DNA from: Thiohalospira halophila DSM 15071
GTDB taxonomy: Bacteria > Pseudomonadota > Gammaproteobacteria > Thiohalospirales > Thiohalospiraceae
NCBI RefSeq assembly: GCF_900112605.1
Contig: NZ_FOMJ01000002.1
Coordinates: 186,001 to 250,000 of the forward strand
DNA length: 64,000 nt
Reading direction: 5' to 3'
Positions 34,364-44,965 of the stretch are shown piece by piece (the stretch's first letter is position 1; each line of letters opens with the position of its first letter). The position numbers were made by a program, and so were the translations under genes. The notes under the pieces were generated by a model, which ran no database searches, was not told the DNA's origin, and saw only the letters and a program-made list of their open reading frames with translations.

Positions 34364-35590
34364 ATGACCTCCGAGACCCCCGTGCGCAAGGTGGTCCTGG
34401 CCTACTCCGGTGGCCTGGACACCTCCATCATCCTCAAGTGGCTCCAGGACACCTACGGCTGCGAGGTGGTGACCTTCACCGCCGACATCGGCCAGGGCGA
34501 GGAGGTGGAGCCGGCCCGCGCCAAGGCCAGGGAGCTGGGCGTCAGCGAGATCCACATCGAGGACCTGCGCGAGGAGTTCGCCCGGGACTACGTCTTCCCC
34601 ATGATGCGGGGCAACACGGTCTACGAGGGCGAGTACATGCTCGGCACCTCCATCGCGCGGCCGCTCATCGCCCGCCGCCTGGTGGAGATCGCCCGCGCCA
34701 CCGGCGCCGACGCCATCGCCCACGGCGCCACCGGCAAGGGGAATGACCAGGTCCGTTTCGAGCTGGGTGCCTACGCCCTGGAGCCGGATATCCGGGTCAT
34801 CGCCCCCTGGCGGGAGTGGGACCTCAACTCCCGGGAGAAGCTGCTCGCCTACGCCGAGGCCCACGGCATCCCGGTGGAGGGCAAGAAGCACGGCGGCGGC
34901 TCACCCTACTCCATGGATGCCAATCTCCTGCACATCTCCTACGAGGGCGGCGTCCTGGAGGATCCCTGGGCGGAGCCGGAGGAGGGCATGTGGCGCTGGA
35001 CCACCGCGCCGGAGCAGGCCCCGGACCAGTCCCTCTATCTGGATATCGGCTTCGAGGCCGGCGACCCGGTGAGTGTCGACGGCGAGCGGCTGCCGCCGGC
35101 AGAGCTCATGGAGCATCTCAACCGCGTGGCCGGCGCCCACGGCGTGGGCCGGGACGACCTGGTGGAGAACCGCTACGTCGGCATGAAGTCCCGGGGCTGC
35201 TACGAGACCCCGGCCGGGACCGTCCTGCTCAAGGCGCGCCGCGCCATGGAGTCGCTGACCCTGGACCGCGAGGTCGCCCACCTCAAGGACGAACTCATGC
35301 CGCGCTACGCCACCGTGATCTACAACGGCTACTGGTGGTCTCCGGAGCGGCACATGCTCCAGGCCGCCATCGATACCTCGCAGACGCCGGTGAACGGCAC
35401 CGTCCGTCTCAAGCTCTTCAAGGGCTCGGTGGCCGTGGTGGGGCGCTCCTCGGAGAGCGACAGCCTCTTCGACGAGGCCGTGGCCACCTTCGAGGACGAC
35501 GCCGGCGCCTACGACCAGAAGGATGCCGAGGGCTTCATCCGCCTGAACGCCCTGCGCCTGCGCACCGCCGCCCGGCGCCATCGGCCCTAG
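34364..35590 (+). CDS. argG: Argininosuccinate synthase
   Basis: A 408-residue ArgG of the short (about 400-residue) type. The PP-loop [15 protein letters not shown] binds [19 protein letters not shown] binds citrulline and aspartate, and [15 protein letters not shown] is conserved. It joins citrulline and aspartate in arginine synthesis, downstream of ArgF at 14203-15120. GCGAGGAGC precedes the ATG at 34364. It has its own extended -10 promoter. A histidine kinase gene starts 18 bases after its stop, so read-through is likely. Confidence 0.97.
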   Translation: MTSETPVRKVVLAYSGGLDTSIILKWLQDTYGCEVVTFTADIGQGEEVEPARAKARELGVSEIHIEDLREEFARDYVFPMMRGNTVYEGEYMLGTSIARPLIARRLVEIARATGADAIAHGATGKGNDQVRFELGAYALEPDIRVIAPWREWDLNSREKLLAYAEAHGIPVEGKKHGGGSPYSMDANLLHISYEGGVLEDPWAEPEEGMWRWTTAPEQAPDQSLYLDIGFEAGDPVSVDGERLPPAELMEHLNRVAGAHGVGRDDLVENRYVGMKSRGCYETPAGTVLLKARRAMESLTLDREVAHLKDELMPRYATVIYNGYWWSPERHMLQAAIDTSQTPVNGTVRLKLFKGSVAVVGRSSESDSLFDEAVATFEDDAGAYDQKDAEGFIRLNALRLRTAARRHRP

Positions 35591-35608
35591 GTCACGCCGG
35601 AGCGCCGC

Positions 35609-36976
35609 ATGAACGCCGGAGTGCCGGGCCGGGTTACGGGACGGCGCATCGGCATTCCGGGACCCCGGGCCACCGCGGTACTGGCCGCGGTGGTGCTGCT
35701 GCCCCTGGCCGGGGTTGCCGGGTTCGCGGGCCACTGGATCGGGGTGCTCCTCGCCCCGGTCCTGGGCATCGCGCTCACTGGCCTGGCCGCTCAGGCCGCC
35801 CGCCGTCGCCAGCTCGAGGCAGATCACGCCGAGCTGGCCGCCTACCACGCCCGCACCCAGAGCGAGGCCGCCCGGACCCAGGGAGAGCTTCGCCAGGAGG
35901 TGGCGCGGCGGGAGTCCATGGAGGCCGAGCTGCGGACCAGTCGGGAGCAGATGCGCCTTATCCTGGCCAATGCCCCCCTGCTCATCGTCACCCTGGATCG
36001 GGCCGGTCGGGTCACCCTGCTGGAGGGGCGCGGGCTGGAACGGCTCGGCATCGAGACCGGGGGGCTGCTGGGGCAGCCAGTGCGCCTGCTTATCGGTAAT
36101 CACGGTGTCCTGAATGACGCGGTCCAGCGCGCCCTTGCCGGTGAGACCCTGTGGGTGAGTACCGACTTCAACGGCGTCCCCTTCGAGTTTTACCACCGGC
36201 CCCTGGTGGATGACGATGGCCGGATCACCGGCGTCGTCCAGGTCGCCCTGGATATCAGCGAACGCCACCAGGTGGAGCAGCTCAAGCGCGAGTTCATGGC
36301 CTCGGTGACCCACGAGCTGCGGACCCCGCTGACCTCCATCCTCGGCGCCCTGGGGCTGCTCTCCGGCGGGGCCATGGGGGAACTCGCCCCCAGCGCCCGG
36401 CGCCTTCTGGACATCGCCCGTAGCAACAGTGAACGGTTGCTGGCCCTGGTCAACGACATCCTCGACCTGGAGAAGGTCGACCGCGGTGAACTGGCCTTCC
36501 ACTTCCGCGATGTCGACCTCAATACCCTGCTGGAGCAGGCCGTGGACGCCCATGAGCCGTACGCCGCCCAGTACGGGGCGGTGATGGCACTGTCCCCGGC
36601 CTCGGGGGACCCCGTGGTCCGCGTGGACCCGGACCGTCTCCTCCAGGTGCTCGCCAATCTCCTGTCCAATGCCGCCAAGCACTCCCCGGAGGGTGGGACC
36701 GTCCGCGTGACGGCCGCTCCCCGCGGAGGGCGGATACAGGTCCAGGTCACCGACGAGGGACCGGGGATCCCGGAGTCCGCCCGGGAGCAGCTCTTCCAGC
36801 GTTTCACCCCCGCCGCCGCCAGCGGCCGCGGGGGCGGTTCCGGGCTGGGTCTGGCCATTGCGCGGGCGCTGGTGGAGCGCCACGGCGGTCGCCTCGATTA
36901 CGTCAACCGGGACGCGGGCGGGGCCTGCTTCTTTTTTGACCTTCCCCTGGCCGACTCCCCCGGGAACGGGTTGTAA
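35609..36976 (+). CDS. PAS-domain sensor histidine kinase, membrane-bound
   Basis: A 455-residue kinase. Two hydrophobic segments (about 24-60) are followed by a coiled coil (70-110) and a PAS domain (about 112-220, LILANAPLLIVTLDRAGRVT). HisKA has His235 in VTHELRTPLTSI. The ATPase domain has NLLSNAAKHSP, DEGPGIP and GGGSGLGL. The region between the membrane segments is too short for a periplasmic sensor, so the PAS domain probably senses in the cytosol. No response regulator gene is adjacent. The stop is 62 bases before a GGDEF-EAL gene, which could be functionally linked. Confidence 0.9.
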   Translation: MNAGVPGRVTGRRIGIPGPRATAVLAAVVLLPLAGVAGFAGHWIGVLLAPVLGIALTGLAAQAARRRQLEADHAELAAYHARTQSEAARTQGELRQEVARRESMEAELRTSREQMRLILANAPLLIVTLDRAGRVTLLEGRGLERLGIETGGLLGQPVRLLIGNHGVLNDAVQRALAGETLWVSTDFNGVPFEFYHRPLVDDDGRITGVVQVALDISERHQVEQLKREFMASVTHELRTPLTSILGALGLLSGGAMGELAPSARRLLDIARSNSERLLALVNDILDLEKVDRGELAFHFRDVDLNTLLEQAVDAHEPYAAQYGAVMALSPASGDPVVRVDPDRLLQVLANLLSNAAKHSPEGGTVRVTAAPRGGRIQVQVTDEGPGIPESAREQLFQRFTPAAASGRGGGSGLGLAIARALVERHGGRLDYVNRDAGGACFFFDLPLADSPGNGL

Positions 36977-37038
36977 CCGCGTCGTCCCCGGGCCTACTCT
37001 CGCCCGTTGGGATCGGGATCTTGGCGCTGGGGGCAGGG

Positions 37039-39297
37039 ATGGAATCGGCAAGCTTCGAGCGGCAGCTGGGGCGCTGGATGGCGCTGGCTGTCGCGATTCC
37101 ACTCCTCGGATTCATCGCCTTCTGGGCGGTGGAGTTCGGCCGGACCCTGGAGGTGGTCGGCGAGGCCGAGGATCTGCGGGCGGAGGCCGGCGAACTGAGT
37201 GCCCTCCACGGTGCACTGCATGCCCTCCAGCGCGAACGCAGCGCCGCGGTCATCTGGCTGGCCAGTGCTCGTGAATCCTTTCAGGAGCGGTTGGTTCCCT
37301 CCTTTCACGCCACGGACAAGGCCTACCAGGCCGCCTTCTCGGGCTCCGAGGCAGGGATAGCGCCGCCGCCGGCCCTCTTGCGGACGACTGTTGCTCAGCG
37401 CCGGATCAGTCTTCAGGAGGCCCTGGAGGCCTACGAGGAGCGCCTCCGTGATCTCCTGGGGCGACTGCGCGAGCAGCGAGGCGCGGCGGCGAGCGGGGCC
37501 ACATCGGAGTATCTCCTGGCCAGCGAGGCCCTGCTGCAGCTCCGCGAGCATGCCGGCCTGGAGCGCGCCTTCGGGGCGGCCGTGGGGGGCCATCGGGACC
37601 CGGCTCCGGAGTGGTTCGCCAACCTCCATTATCACCAGCGGGCCCAGAAGGGGTATCAGGCCGCCTTCCTGCGCAGCGCGCCGGCGACCCTGGGAGAGCG
37701 TCTGAAGGCGGTGGAACGCGACCAGCAGTTGGCGATGGAGGCCCGCCGTGTGGGCATGGCCGGAGCGGCGCCCGCCCCCGGACTGGCCGGCTGGTTCGAT
37801 CTCAAGGGACGCCGCCTGTTGGCGTTACGAGAGCTGGAGGAGGGCCTGCTCGCCGAGCTTGAACAGGCCGCTGCGGCCCGGGTGCGTGAGGCCCGGGCAC
37901 GCCAGTGGCAGCTGGGATTGAGCGGAGGCGGCCTGCTGCTGGTGACCGGCCTGGCCGGCGGGGCGGTGGTCCGCCGCCAGCTGGCCCTGGTCCACCGGCG
38001 GGAGGCGGATGCGGCACGCATCGAGTACCTGGCTACCCACAATCCGGTGACGGGCCTCCCGGATCGCCGGACTTTCAATGCGCGGCTGGATGCCGCCCTC
38101 CAGGCGGAGCCACGGCGGGACTGGCGGGTCCTCCTCATCGACCTGGTCCGCTTTACCGAGATCAATCGGACCTTCGGCGAGGCCTTCGGCGATGAACTCC
38201 TGGCGGCGGTGGCGGGTGTCCTTCGGGGGCGGGTACCGACCCCCGGCTTCGTAGGGCAGCTCTACGGCGACCAGTTCGCGGTGGCACTGCCGGTGGAGGT
38301 GGGTGATGCGCAGTCCCTCCTGGCAGTCTTCGATGCCCCCTTCCACGTCAAGGGTCGTCATGTCTCCATCGCCGTGAGGGCCGGCTCCGCCGAGTCGCCG
38401 GAGGCCGGCCGTTCGGCCCAGGATCTGGTGCAGTCCGCGGACCTTGCCCTGGTCTCGGCGCGCTCCATCCCGCGTGGCTGTCGCTATCGGACCTACACCA
38501 CCGCCATGGGTGACGCCCATGGCCGGCAGCGGGAACTGGAGGCCGGCCTGGAACGGGCGGTGGAGCGCGACGAGTTCGAACTCTGGTATCAGCCCCAGGT
38601 CGACCTGCGCACCGGCCGGGCTGTGGGCCTGGAGGCGCTCCTGCGCTGGCGTCATCCGGAGCGCGGCATCGTGGGGCCAGGGGAGTTTATCCCGTGCGCC
38701 GAGGCCAATGGCCTCATCGTTCCCGTTGGCGACCATGTCCTGAGCCGGGCCACCGAGCAGATCCGGCAGTGGCGGGGGACACCCCTCGGCCGTATCCCGA
38801 TGGCGGTTAATCTGTCCGGGGTGCAGTTCCACCAGGCCGATTTCATCGACCACTTGCAGGCCCACATCTCGGGCGGACGCGGGCAGCTGAAACTGGAGAT
38901 CACCGAGAGCGTGCTGATGACCGATCTGGGAGGGGCGGCCCGGCGGTTGGGTGAGCTGCGCGAGATGGGAGTGCCTCTCAGTGTCGACGACTTCGGCACC
39001 GGCTACTCCTCCCTGGCGTATCTGCGGCGATTCCCGGTGGACGAACTCAAGCTGGATCGCTCCTTCGTCTCGGAACTCGGCCATAGTGAAGAGGCCGACG
39101 CCATTGTCGAGGCCGTCGTGGCTCTGGGTCACACCCTGGGCATCCGGGTCCTGGCCGAGGGGGTCGAGACCGAGAGCCAGGCGAGGCGGCTGGCCCGACT
39201 GGGCTGCGATGCGGGCCAGGGATTCCTGTGGGCCCGACCAATGCCGGCCTCCGACCTGGAGGCCTGGTTTGCCGAGGAGAGGGTCCGAATCCCCTGA
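37039..39297 (+). CDS. Membrane GGDEF-EAL protein with NIT-like sensor and degenerate GGDEF
   Basis: A 752-residue protein. A membrane anchor (about 14-36) is followed by a periplasmic helical domain with [20 protein letters not shown], reminiscent of the NIT nitrate/nitrite-sensing four-helix domain. A second membrane helix lies near 300-318. The GGDEF domain reads YGDQF at 409-413 instead of GGDEF, so cyclase activity is probably lost. The EAL domain keeps Glu532 (EALLRW), [10 protein letters not shown] and LAEGVE, so it should degrade cyclic di-GMP. I used the ATG at 37039; an in-frame TTG at 37021 is possible. The ligand is unknown. Confidence 0.88.
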   Translation: MESASFERQLGRWMALAVAIPLLGFIAFWAVEFGRTLEVVGEAEDLRAEAGELSALHGALHALQRERSAAVIWLASARESFQERLVPSFHATDKAYQAAFSGSEAGIAPPPALLRTTVAQRRISLQEALEAYEERLRDLLGRLREQRGAAASGATSEYLLASEALLQLREHAGLERAFGAAVGGHRDPAPEWFANLHYHQRAQKGYQAAFLRSAPATLGERLKAVERDQQLAMEARRVGMAGAAPAPGLAGWFDLKGRRLLALRELEEGLLAELEQAAAARVREARARQWQLGLSGGGLLLVTGLAGGAVVRRQLALVHRREADAARIEYLATHNPVTGLPDRRTFNARLDAALQAEPRRDWRVLLIDLVRFTEINRTFGEAFGDELLAAVAGVLRGRVPTPGFVGQLYGDQFAVALPVEVGDAQSLLAVFDAPFHVKGRHVSIAVRAGSAESPEAGRSAQDLVQSADLALVSARSIPRGCRYRTYTTAMGDAHGRQRELEAGLERAVERDEFELWYQPQVDLRTGRAVGLEALLRWRHPERGIVGPGEFIPCAEANGLIVPVGDHVLSRATEQIRQWRGTPLGRIPMAVNLSGVQFHQADFIDHLQAHISGGRGQLKLEITESVLMTDLGGAARRLGELREMGVPLSVDDFGTGYSSLAYLRRFPVDELKLDRSFVSELGHSEEADAIVEAVVALGHTLGIRVLAEGVETESQARRLARLGCDAGQGFLWARPMPASDLEAWFAEERVRIP

Positions 39298-39370
39298 AGA
39301 TCTTTCCCCCGATGGACGTCGCGCCGGCAAGCCGGGATACTGGACCCCTCTACTCGGAAAAGGGGGAGCC

Positions 39371-39850
39371 ATGATGAGCCAGGAGGGAGGGCAGAGGGCC
39401 CGGTTCGCCGCCGGCTGTTTCTGGGGCATCGAGGTGGCCTTCCGGCGGGTGCCCGGCGTGCTGGACGCCCGGGTAGGCTATAGCGGTGGTCACGTGGAGC
39501 ATCCGACCTACGAGCAGGTCTGCCGCGGGGAAACGGGGCATGCCGAGGCAGTCGAGGTGGTCTTCGATCCCGTTCAGGTGGGGTACGGTGAGCTTCTGCG
39601 CGTCTTCTGGGCCATCCACGATCCCACCCAGGTGAATCGGCAGGGACCCGATGTGGGTCCGCAGTATCGCTCCGCCCTCTTCCCGCTGGATGAGGAGCAG
39701 GAGCGGCTGGCCCGGGAGAGCCGGGCGGCGGAGGAGGCCAGCGGACGCCACGCGGCGCCCATTGCCACCACCATCGAACCCGCCGGCCCCTTCTGGGAGG
39801 CGGAGGGCTACCACCAGCGCTATCTGGAACGGCGCGGCCTCGGGGGCTGA
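39371..39850 (+). CDS. msrA: Peptide methionine sulfoxide reductase A
   Basis: A 159-residue MsrA that repairs methionine-S-sulfoxide. The catalytic Cys16 is in [56 protein letters not shown] and QYRSALF follow. It is a little shorter than E. coli MsrA (212) and lacks a long C-terminal tail with resolving Cys residues, so recycling may use Cys in YEQVC. GGGGGAGCC precedes the ATG-ATG at 39371. It ends three bases before a DedA-family gene. Confidence 0.94.
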   Translation: MMSQEGGQRARFAAGCFWGIEVAFRRVPGVLDARVGYSGGHVEHPTYEQVCRGETGHAEAVEVVFDPVQVGYGELLRVFWAIHDPTQVNRQGPDVGPQYRSALFPLDEEQERLARESRAAEEASGRHAAPIATTIEPAGPFWEAEGYHQRYLERRGLGG

Positions 39851-39853
39851 GGG

Positions 39854-40432
39854 GTGACGCTGGACGGTCTGGTCGCGGAGTACGGCTACCTCGCCATTGC
39901 CGCCGGGGTCTTCATCGAGGGCGAGGTGGTGGTGGCCACCGGGGGCGTATTCGCCGCTCGGGGCGTGCTGGGGCTACCCCAGGTCATTCTCAGCGCCTTC
40001 CTGGGGTCAGTGCTCACCTACCAGATCTTCTTCCTCCTCGGGCGCAGCCCCGCTGCCCGCTGGCTGGCGGACCGCCCGCGCTGGCAGCACCGGGTGATGG
40101 CCCTGCGTCAGCGGCTGGTCCACCATCACGTAGGGTTGATCCTGACCTACCGCCTCCTGTTCGGCCTGCGTAACGCCACGCCCTTCGTCCTCGGCCTCTC
40201 CGGCGTCCCCTGGTGGCGTTTCACCCTTCTCGATCTGGTCCCGGCGGCCATCTGGTCGGTGGCGGTGAGCCTGGTGGGCTACGTGCTGGGCCGGGAACTG
40301 CTGCGCTGGACCGCCGAGAACTGGCGGGCGGAACTGGTCATGACCGGTGTGGCGGTGGCCCTGCTGGTCGCCGCGATCTGGTGGCTCCGGCGGCGGCTCC
40401 ATCGGCGGGATCGAACCGGGGATAGCTGCTAG
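39854..40432 (+). CDS. DedA-family (VTT domain) membrane protein
   Basis: A 192-residue inner-membrane protein with five or six hydrophobic segments. DedA features include FIEGEVVVATGGVFAARG near the start and a YRLLFGLRNATPFVLGLSG segment that carries the conserved Arg and Gly residues. VTT proteins act as lipid flippases or scramblases, for example for undecaprenyl phosphate. The start is GTG, three bases after the msrA stop, so the two are coupled. Its stop codon lies inside the probable gshA promoter. Confidence 0.88.
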   Translation: MTLDGLVAEYGYLAIAAGVFIEGEVVVATGGVFAARGVLGLPQVILSAFLGSVLTYQIFFLLGRSPAARWLADRPRWQHRVMALRQRLVHHHVGLILTYRLLFGLRNATPFVLGLSGVPWWRFTLLDLVPAAIWSVAVSLVGYVLGRELLRWTAENWRAELVMTGVAVALLVAAIWWLRRRLHRRDRTGDSC

Positions 40433-40435
40433 AAT
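40427..40435 (+). promoter_or_regulatory. Extended -10 promoter element of gshA
   Basis: TGCTAGAAT overlaps the DedA stop codon (the TAG at 40430-40432) and lies 39 bases before the gshA TTG start. Confidence 0.55.
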
Positions 40436-40474
40436 CAATCGCTCTTACCGAACGGTCGGGACGGAGGAGCCCGT

Positions 40475-42055
40475 TTGTACCAATTGCTCGAGAAACGCCT
40501 GGCACGGCTGGAAGAGCTTGGCGAGGTCGGCCGCCCCGACGGCCGCCTGGTGGGCCTGGAGAAGGAGGGCCTGCGGGTGGACCGGCAGGGCCGGATCGCC
40601 GCCACGCCCCACCCGGAGTCCCTGGGTTCGGCGCTCACCAATGCCTGGCTGACCACCGACTACTCCGAGGCCCTACTGGAGTTCGTCACCCCGCCGGCGG
40701 AGTCCGCCGCCGAGGCGCTGGACTTCCTCTGCGATCTCCAGACCTTCGTCCACGAGATCCTGGGGGATGACGAGTTCCTCTGGGCCACCAGCATGCCGTG
40801 TGCCCTCGCAGGCCCGGAGTCCATCCCCATCGCCGACTACGGCCCCTCCAACCCGGGGATGATGAAGACCGTCTACCGGCGCGGTCTGGGGCATCGCTAC
40901 GGCCGGCTGATGCAGGTTATCGCCGGGGTCCACTTCAACTTCTCCCTGCCGGATGCCTTCTGGCGCGCCTACCAGTCGACGGAGGGCGACGCCGGGAGCC
41001 TGCGCGAGTTCCGGGATACCGGCTACTTCGCCATGATCCGCAACCTCCAGCGGGTGGGCTGGCTCATCCCCTACCTCTTCGGCGCCTCGCCGGCGGTCTG
41101 CAAGTCCTTCCTCGCCGGGCGCGGTGCGAGCCTGGAGCCCTTCGACGACCACACCGCCTGGGAGCCCTACGCCACCTCCCTGCGCATGGGGGACATCGGC
41201 TACACCAACACCCGGGAAGACCAGACCGGGGTGAAGGCCTGTTACGACGACCTGGACTGCTACGTGGACAGCCTCCAGTGCGCCATTACCACCCCCTTCC
41301 CCGAGTACGAGCGCATGGGGGTGGAGGTCGAGGGTCGGTGGGAGCAGCTCAACGCCAACATCCTCCAGATCGAGAACGAGTACTACTCCACCGTCCGCCC
41401 CAAGCAGCCCACCGAGGGGCTGGAGATGCCCTCACTCGCCCTGCGCCAGCGCGGCGTCGCCTACGTGGAACTGCGCTCCATGGACGTCAACGCCTGGCAC
41501 CCGCTGGGTGTGGAGGAGGGGCAGCTGCGCTTCGTGGAGGTGCTCATGCTCTTCTGCCTCCTCCACGAGAGCCCGCCCATCGGGCCGGTGGAGCGCCGCG
41601 CCATCGACGCCAACCAGCTGGCCACCGCCCACCGCGGCCGCGAGCCCGGGCTGGCCCTGCAACGGGGCGGGGGAACGGTCTCCCTGCGCGACTGGGCCAC
41701 CGAGGTCCTGGACCACATGGAGGGGGTGGCCGCCTGGCTGGATACCGGCGAGAACGGGACCCCCTACGCCGATGCCGTGGCCGCCCAGCGGGAGCCGGTG
41801 GCCGATCCCGAGGCCACTCCCTCGGCCTGCATGGTCCGGGAGATGCGCGAACGCGGCGAGGGCTTCTTCGAGTTCGCCCTGCGGCGCTCGCGCAGCTTCC
41901 ACGAGGCCTACCGCGAGCGACCGCTCACCGAGGAGCGTCGGGCCCTGTTCGAGGACGAGGCCCGGCGCTCCCGGGAAGCTCGCGCGGCCGCCGAGGCGGC
42001 CGACGAGGGCTCCTTCGAGGCCTTCCTGGCGCGCTACTTCAGCCAGGCCGGCTAG
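40475..42055 (+). CDS. gshA: Glutamate-cysteine ligase (class I)
   Basis: A 526-residue GshA similar in length to the E. coli enzyme (518), catalysing the first step of glutathione synthesis. GRLVGLEKEGLRVDRQG, DYSEALLEFVTPP, MPCALAGPESIPIADYG and RGLGHRYGRLMQVIAGVHFNFS are class I signatures. The start is TTG at 40475 with ACGGAGGAGC upstream; no closer ATG precedes the conserved LEKRLARLEELG. Glutathione made here would serve the monothiol glutaredoxin and the hydroquinone reductase in this window. Confidence 0.95.
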   Translation: MYQLLEKRLARLEELGEVGRPDGRLVGLEKEGLRVDRQGRIAATPHPESLGSALTNAWLTTDYSEALLEFVTPPAESAAEALDFLCDLQTFVHEILGDDEFLWATSMPCALAGPESIPIADYGPSNPGMMKTVYRRGLGHRYGRLMQVIAGVHFNFSLPDAFWRAYQSTEGDAGSLREFRDTGYFAMIRNLQRVGWLIPYLFGASPAVCKSFLAGRGASLEPFDDHTAWEPYATSLRMGDIGYTNTREDQTGVKACYDDLDCYVDSLQCAITTPFPEYERMGVEVEGRWEQLNANILQIENEYYSTVRPKQPTEGLEMPSLALRQRGVAYVELRSMDVNAWHPLGVEEGQLRFVEVLMLFCLLHESPPIGPVERRAIDANQLATAHRGREPGLALQRGGGTVSLRDWATEVLDHMEGVAAWLDTGENGTPYADAVAAQREPVADPEATPSACMVREMRERGEGFFEFALRRSRSFHEAYRERPLTEERRALFEDEARRSREARAAAEAADEGSFEAFLARYFSQAG

Positions 42056-42116
42056 CTTGGAATCCCGGGAGTGCTGGTCCATAGTGACGGCATGATCCCA
42101 TGCAGAAGGAGGTGAG

Positions 42117-42836
42117 ATGCGGGCAGCCGTGATCATCCTGGCCATCCTCGCGGTGGCCCTGGGCGGGACTACCTGGAAATTCCACACCGAGGCCCGGGAT
42201 GCCCGGGAGCAGGTGGTCCGGCTGCAGGAGGTCAACCGCGAAATCGGCGCGCGCGCCCGGGAGCTGGCCGAGCACCAGGAGGCCATGGTGGCCGAGGTGG
42301 AGAAGCGTCTGGCCGCCGAGGACGAGAACTTCGCCGAGCTCGACCGCATCCGCTCCCTCTACGAGGAGCTGGTGGCGGAGCTGGAGGAGGAGATCCAGCG
42401 CAAGGAGGTAGCGGTGAACCGCATGGCCGACCGGCTCTCCGTGCGCCTGGTGGAACGGGTCCTCTTCCGCTCCGGCTCGGCCGAACTCAGTGATGCCGGG
42501 CGCGACCTGCTCTCCCGCGTGGGCCGCCGCCTCCAGGCCAACGGCGACTACGTCATCCGCGTGGAGGGCCATACCGACAACGTCCCCATCGGGGAGAAGC
42601 TCGTCGATACCTACCCCACCAACTGGGAACTCTCCGCCCGGCGCGCGGTGAACGTGGTCCGCCACCTCCAGGAGGAGGCCGGCGTGGATCCCGAACGGCT
42701 GCAGGCGGTGGGGCGGGCGGAGCACCGCCCGGTGGCGGATAACGCCACCGCCGAGGGGCGGGCCCGCAACCGGCGCATGGAGATCCACCTGGTGCCGCCG
42801 AGCCCCGCCGCCGGGGTCGTTGCCCGCGACGACTAG
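42117..42836 (+). CDS. OmpA/MotB-domain membrane-anchored protein
   Basis: A 239-residue protein. An N-terminal membrane anchor (about 3-20) is followed by a long coiled coil (25-100), then an OmpA-like domain: VLFRSGSAELSDAGRDLL, RVEGHTDNVPIGEKL, WELSARRAVNVVRHL and RNRRMEIHL. The layout resembles MotB-like or flagellar-independent envelope spacers that tie the inner membrane to peptidoglycan, but there is no MotA partner or MotB plug motif. AAGGAGGTGAG precedes the ATG at 42117. It is convergent with the bufferin operon. Confidence 0.85.
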   Translation: MRAAVIILAILAVALGGTTWKFHTEARDAREQVVRLQEVNREIGARARELAEHQEAMVAEVEKRLAAEDENFAELDRIRSLYEELVAELEEEIQRKEVAVNRMADRLSVRLVERVLFRSGSAELSDAGRDLLSRVGRRLQANGDYVIRVEGHTDNVPIGEKLVDTYPTNWELSARRAVNVVRHLQEEAGVDPERLQAVGRAEHRPVADNATAEGRARNRRMEIHLVPPSPAAGVVARDD

Positions 42837-42853
42837 GGCCTGCCGGCGTCCGG

Positions 42854-43312
42854 CTAGCCGCCGAAGCGGCGACGCAGCCAGTGGTCCACCGACAGGCGCC
42901 CGGCCCCCAACAGGATCAGCGGCAGCAGCATCACCGAATACATGAGCGCAAGCTTGTAGCCGTTGTCGCAGACGTTGTAGCCGTGGCCGGCGTGGACGCT
43001 GTACCAGGCCACCAGGGTCAGGATGAGCAGGGCCACGCCGACGTAGCGCGTGGCCAGCCCCACCACCAGGGCGATGGCCCCCAGCAGTTCGCTCCAGGTG
43101 GCCAGGAACCAGGAGATCTCCGGCGGCACCACGTTGAAGGGGAAGGGGAACGCCCCCTGGATCTCGGCGAACCAGTTGGACCCGGTGAACTTCATCCAGC
43201 CCGATTCCCAGTACTCCCAGGCCAGGAGCAGGCGCAGGCCCAGCGGGGCCAGGGCCACGCCGACCCGGTCCAGCTGATCGTGCAGCCCCTGCACGTGGTG
43301 GATAGCGCTCAT
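42854..43312 (-). CDS. DoxX-family membrane protein of the bufferin operon
   Basis: A 152-residue protein with four membrane helices and DoxX features (GLRLLLAWEYWESGWMKFTG, WSELLGAIALVVGLATR). DoxX proteins commonly end bufferin/Hvf operons, where the role may be in redox or copper handling at the inner membrane. Here the start overlaps the stop of the DUF2063 gene as ATGA, and the gene is the fourth and last of the operon. A single Cys (YNVCDNG) faces one side of the third segment. The assignment rests on both sequence and gene order. Confidence 0.87.
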   Translation of the reverse strand: MSAIHHVQGLHDQLDRVGVALAPLGLRLLLAWEYWESGWMKFTGSNWFAEIQGAFPFPFNVVPPEISWFLATWSELLGAIALVVGLATRYVGVALLILTLVAWYSVHAGHGYNVCDNGYKLALMYSVMLLPLILLGAGRLSVDHWLRRRFGG

Positions 43313-44106
43313 GGGGACTCCTCCTCGTCTTGGTTGGCGGTGGCTGGTGCGATGCCGGCGATGATGCCCCGATCCCGGAGGTCGGCGAGGATGTCGGTGC
43401 CGGCGGCGATGATGGGGTCGGGATCGGTATGCCCCAGGGAGCGGGCCAGTTCGGCAAGGACCGTCCGGCCGGGGATCCCGGGGGCCGCTGACAGCCCGTC
43501 CAGCAGGGCCAGGGTCGCCGGCGTGGCGGCCAGGAAGCCCACCTGGTCCGCACCGTCCCGGTGGACGATGACCCCCGTGGGCTCGGCCGGCGGCGTCCCG
43601 GGCTGGTACTCCGGTCCCAGCCGGGGGACCGGCCAGGTATAGCGGGCCCACCGGACCGCCGCCGCCAGGACCGGGGCCCCCGCCAGGAGGTCCCCCGGAA
43701 CGGCGGCCGGATCCTCTTCGCCGGCGTGGGCGACCTCGATCTCCAGCCACTCGTAGTGGGCCAGTTCCACCAGGAAGGGGGGCTCGTCCGCCAGCGCCGG
43801 GCGCTCCGGCCGTTCCAGCCAGGTCAGCAGTTCCCGGGGGAGTTCCGGAAAGAGCGGGGTGGTGGGCCGGTGGTCGCGGAACCAGGCGCGGATGAGGCAG
43901 GTCCAGCGCTTCTCCCCCAGGATGGCGTGGCAGACCGGATAGGTGTCGGCCAGCATCCCGCGCAGGTTGTTGAAGAAGAGGTCGCGATAGACCCCCATGC
44001 GCCGGTCCGGGACCCCGGCGGGCGCGGGCGCCCGCTCCGGATCCCGGATGTGGTCGGCGAAGGCGCGCAGCTGGCGGGCGAGGGGGTCAGGCGCCTGCGT
44101 GGACAC
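43309..44106 (-). CDS. bufC: DUF2063 putative MNIO partner protein
   Basis: A 265-residue protein with the DUF2063 pattern: [48 protein letters not shown] and [13 protein letters not shown]. In HvfC/BufC it partners the DUF692 oxygenase and binds the precursor peptide. I chose GTG at 44106, with GGAGGAG seven bases upstream inside the end of the DUF692 gene; this gives a 20-base overlap. A longer reading has no ribosome site. The C-terminal half ([13 protein letters not shown] onward) is the variable winged-helix-like part seen in the family. Confidence 0.87.
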   Translation of the reverse strand: MSTQAPDPLARQLRAFADHIRDPERAPAPAGVPDRRMGVYRDLFFNNLRGMLADTYPVCHAILGEKRWTCLIRAWFRDHRPTTPLFPELPRELLTWLERPERPALADEPPFLVELAHYEWLEIEVAHAGEEDPAAVPGDLLAGAPVLAAAVRWARYTWPVPRLGPEYQPGTPPAEPTGVIVHRDGADQVGFLAATPATLALLDGLSAAPGIPGRTVLAELARSLGHTDPDPIIAAGTDILADLRDRGIIAGIAPATANQDEEESP

Positions 44107-44950
44107 GGGGCTCCTCCGGCTCGGCATCCCCGGCGGTCGCCTGGCGGCGGCGGATCGCCTCCACCTCGTCCAGCAGTTCCGGTAGCGGCGGCAGGTTGAA
44201 GTCCCGCTCCAGCAGGGTGGGGCGGGGCCCCAGGCGCCGGTAGGCGTGCTCCAGCAGGGCCCAGACCGGGTCGATGACGGGGGCGCCGTGGGTATCGATG
44301 ATGAGGTCTTCGGCCTCGCGGTAGTGGCCGGCCACGTGGAGGTAGGCCACTCGCTCCGCCGGCAGGCCGTCCAGGAAGGCACGGGCGTCGTAGCCGTGGT
44401 TGGTGGCGTTGACCCAGACGTTGTTCACGTCCAGCAGCAGGTCGCAGTCAGCCTCCTCCAGCACCGCGTTGATGAAGGCGAGCTCCCCCATGCCGGCCTC
44501 GTGGGTGGCGTAGTAGGAGACGTTCTCCAGGGCGATGCGCCGACCGAGGATCTCCTGGACGGTGCGAACGCGGCCGGCGACATGGTGGACCGCCTCCTCG
44601 GTGAAGGGCAGCGGCATGAGGTCGTAGAGGTGGCCGTCGGCGCTGCAGTAGGAGAGGTGTTCGCTGTAGCCGTGGAAGCCGTGGACGTCCAGGAAGTCGC
44701 CCACCCGGGCGACGAAGTCGGTATCGAGCGCCTCCGGCCCGCCGATGGAGAGCGACAGGCCGTGGGCGATGAAGGGATGGCGCTCGGTGAGCTGGCGGAA
44801 GGTACGGCCGGGGCGGCCGCCCAGTCCCATCCAGTTCTCCGGCGCCACCTCCAGGAAATCGGGGCCGGGCGCGGGGGGCTCGAGCAGGTCGTCGGCAATG
44901 GCGCGACGCAGCCCGAGCCCCGCCCCGGTAATGCCCTCGGGGCGGTTCAT
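44087..44950 (-). CDS. bufB: MNIO (DUF692) multinuclear iron oxygenase modifying the bufferin precursor
   Basis: A 287-residue TIM-barrel enzyme of the DUF692/MNIO family (MbnB, TglH, HvfB). Candidate iron ligands lie in [40 protein letters not shown] and YLHVAGH. Members oxidise Cys in precursor peptides, making thiooxazole or oxazolone/thioamide groups that bind copper. The gene lies 15 bases after the Cys-repeat peptide and overlaps the DUF2063 gene, the standard order. No clear ribosome site precedes the ATG at 44950, so translation may be coupled to the peptide gene. Confidence 0.93.
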   Translation of the reverse strand: MNRPEGITGAGLGLRRAIADDLLEPPAPGPDFLEVAPENWMGLGGRPGRTFRQLTERHPFIAHGLSLSIGGPEALDTDFVARVGDFLDVHGFHGYSEHLSYCSADGHLYDLMPLPFTEEAVHHVAGRVRTVQEILGRRIALENVSYYATHEAGMGELAFINAVLEEADCDLLLDVNNVWVNATNHGYDARAFLDGLPAERVAYLHVAGHYREAEDLIIDTHGAPVIDPVWALLEHAYRRLGPRPTLLERDFNLPPLPELLDEVEAIRRRQATAGDAEPEEPRVHAGA

Positions 44951-44965
44951 GACAAGCCCGGGGTT

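Noticed and set aside
44087-44950. Methanobactin biosynthesis enzyme MbnB
   Set aside because: The precursor has the bufferin signal peptide and EGxCG repeats, and DUF2063 and DoxX genes follow, so the bufferin/Hvf type fits better.
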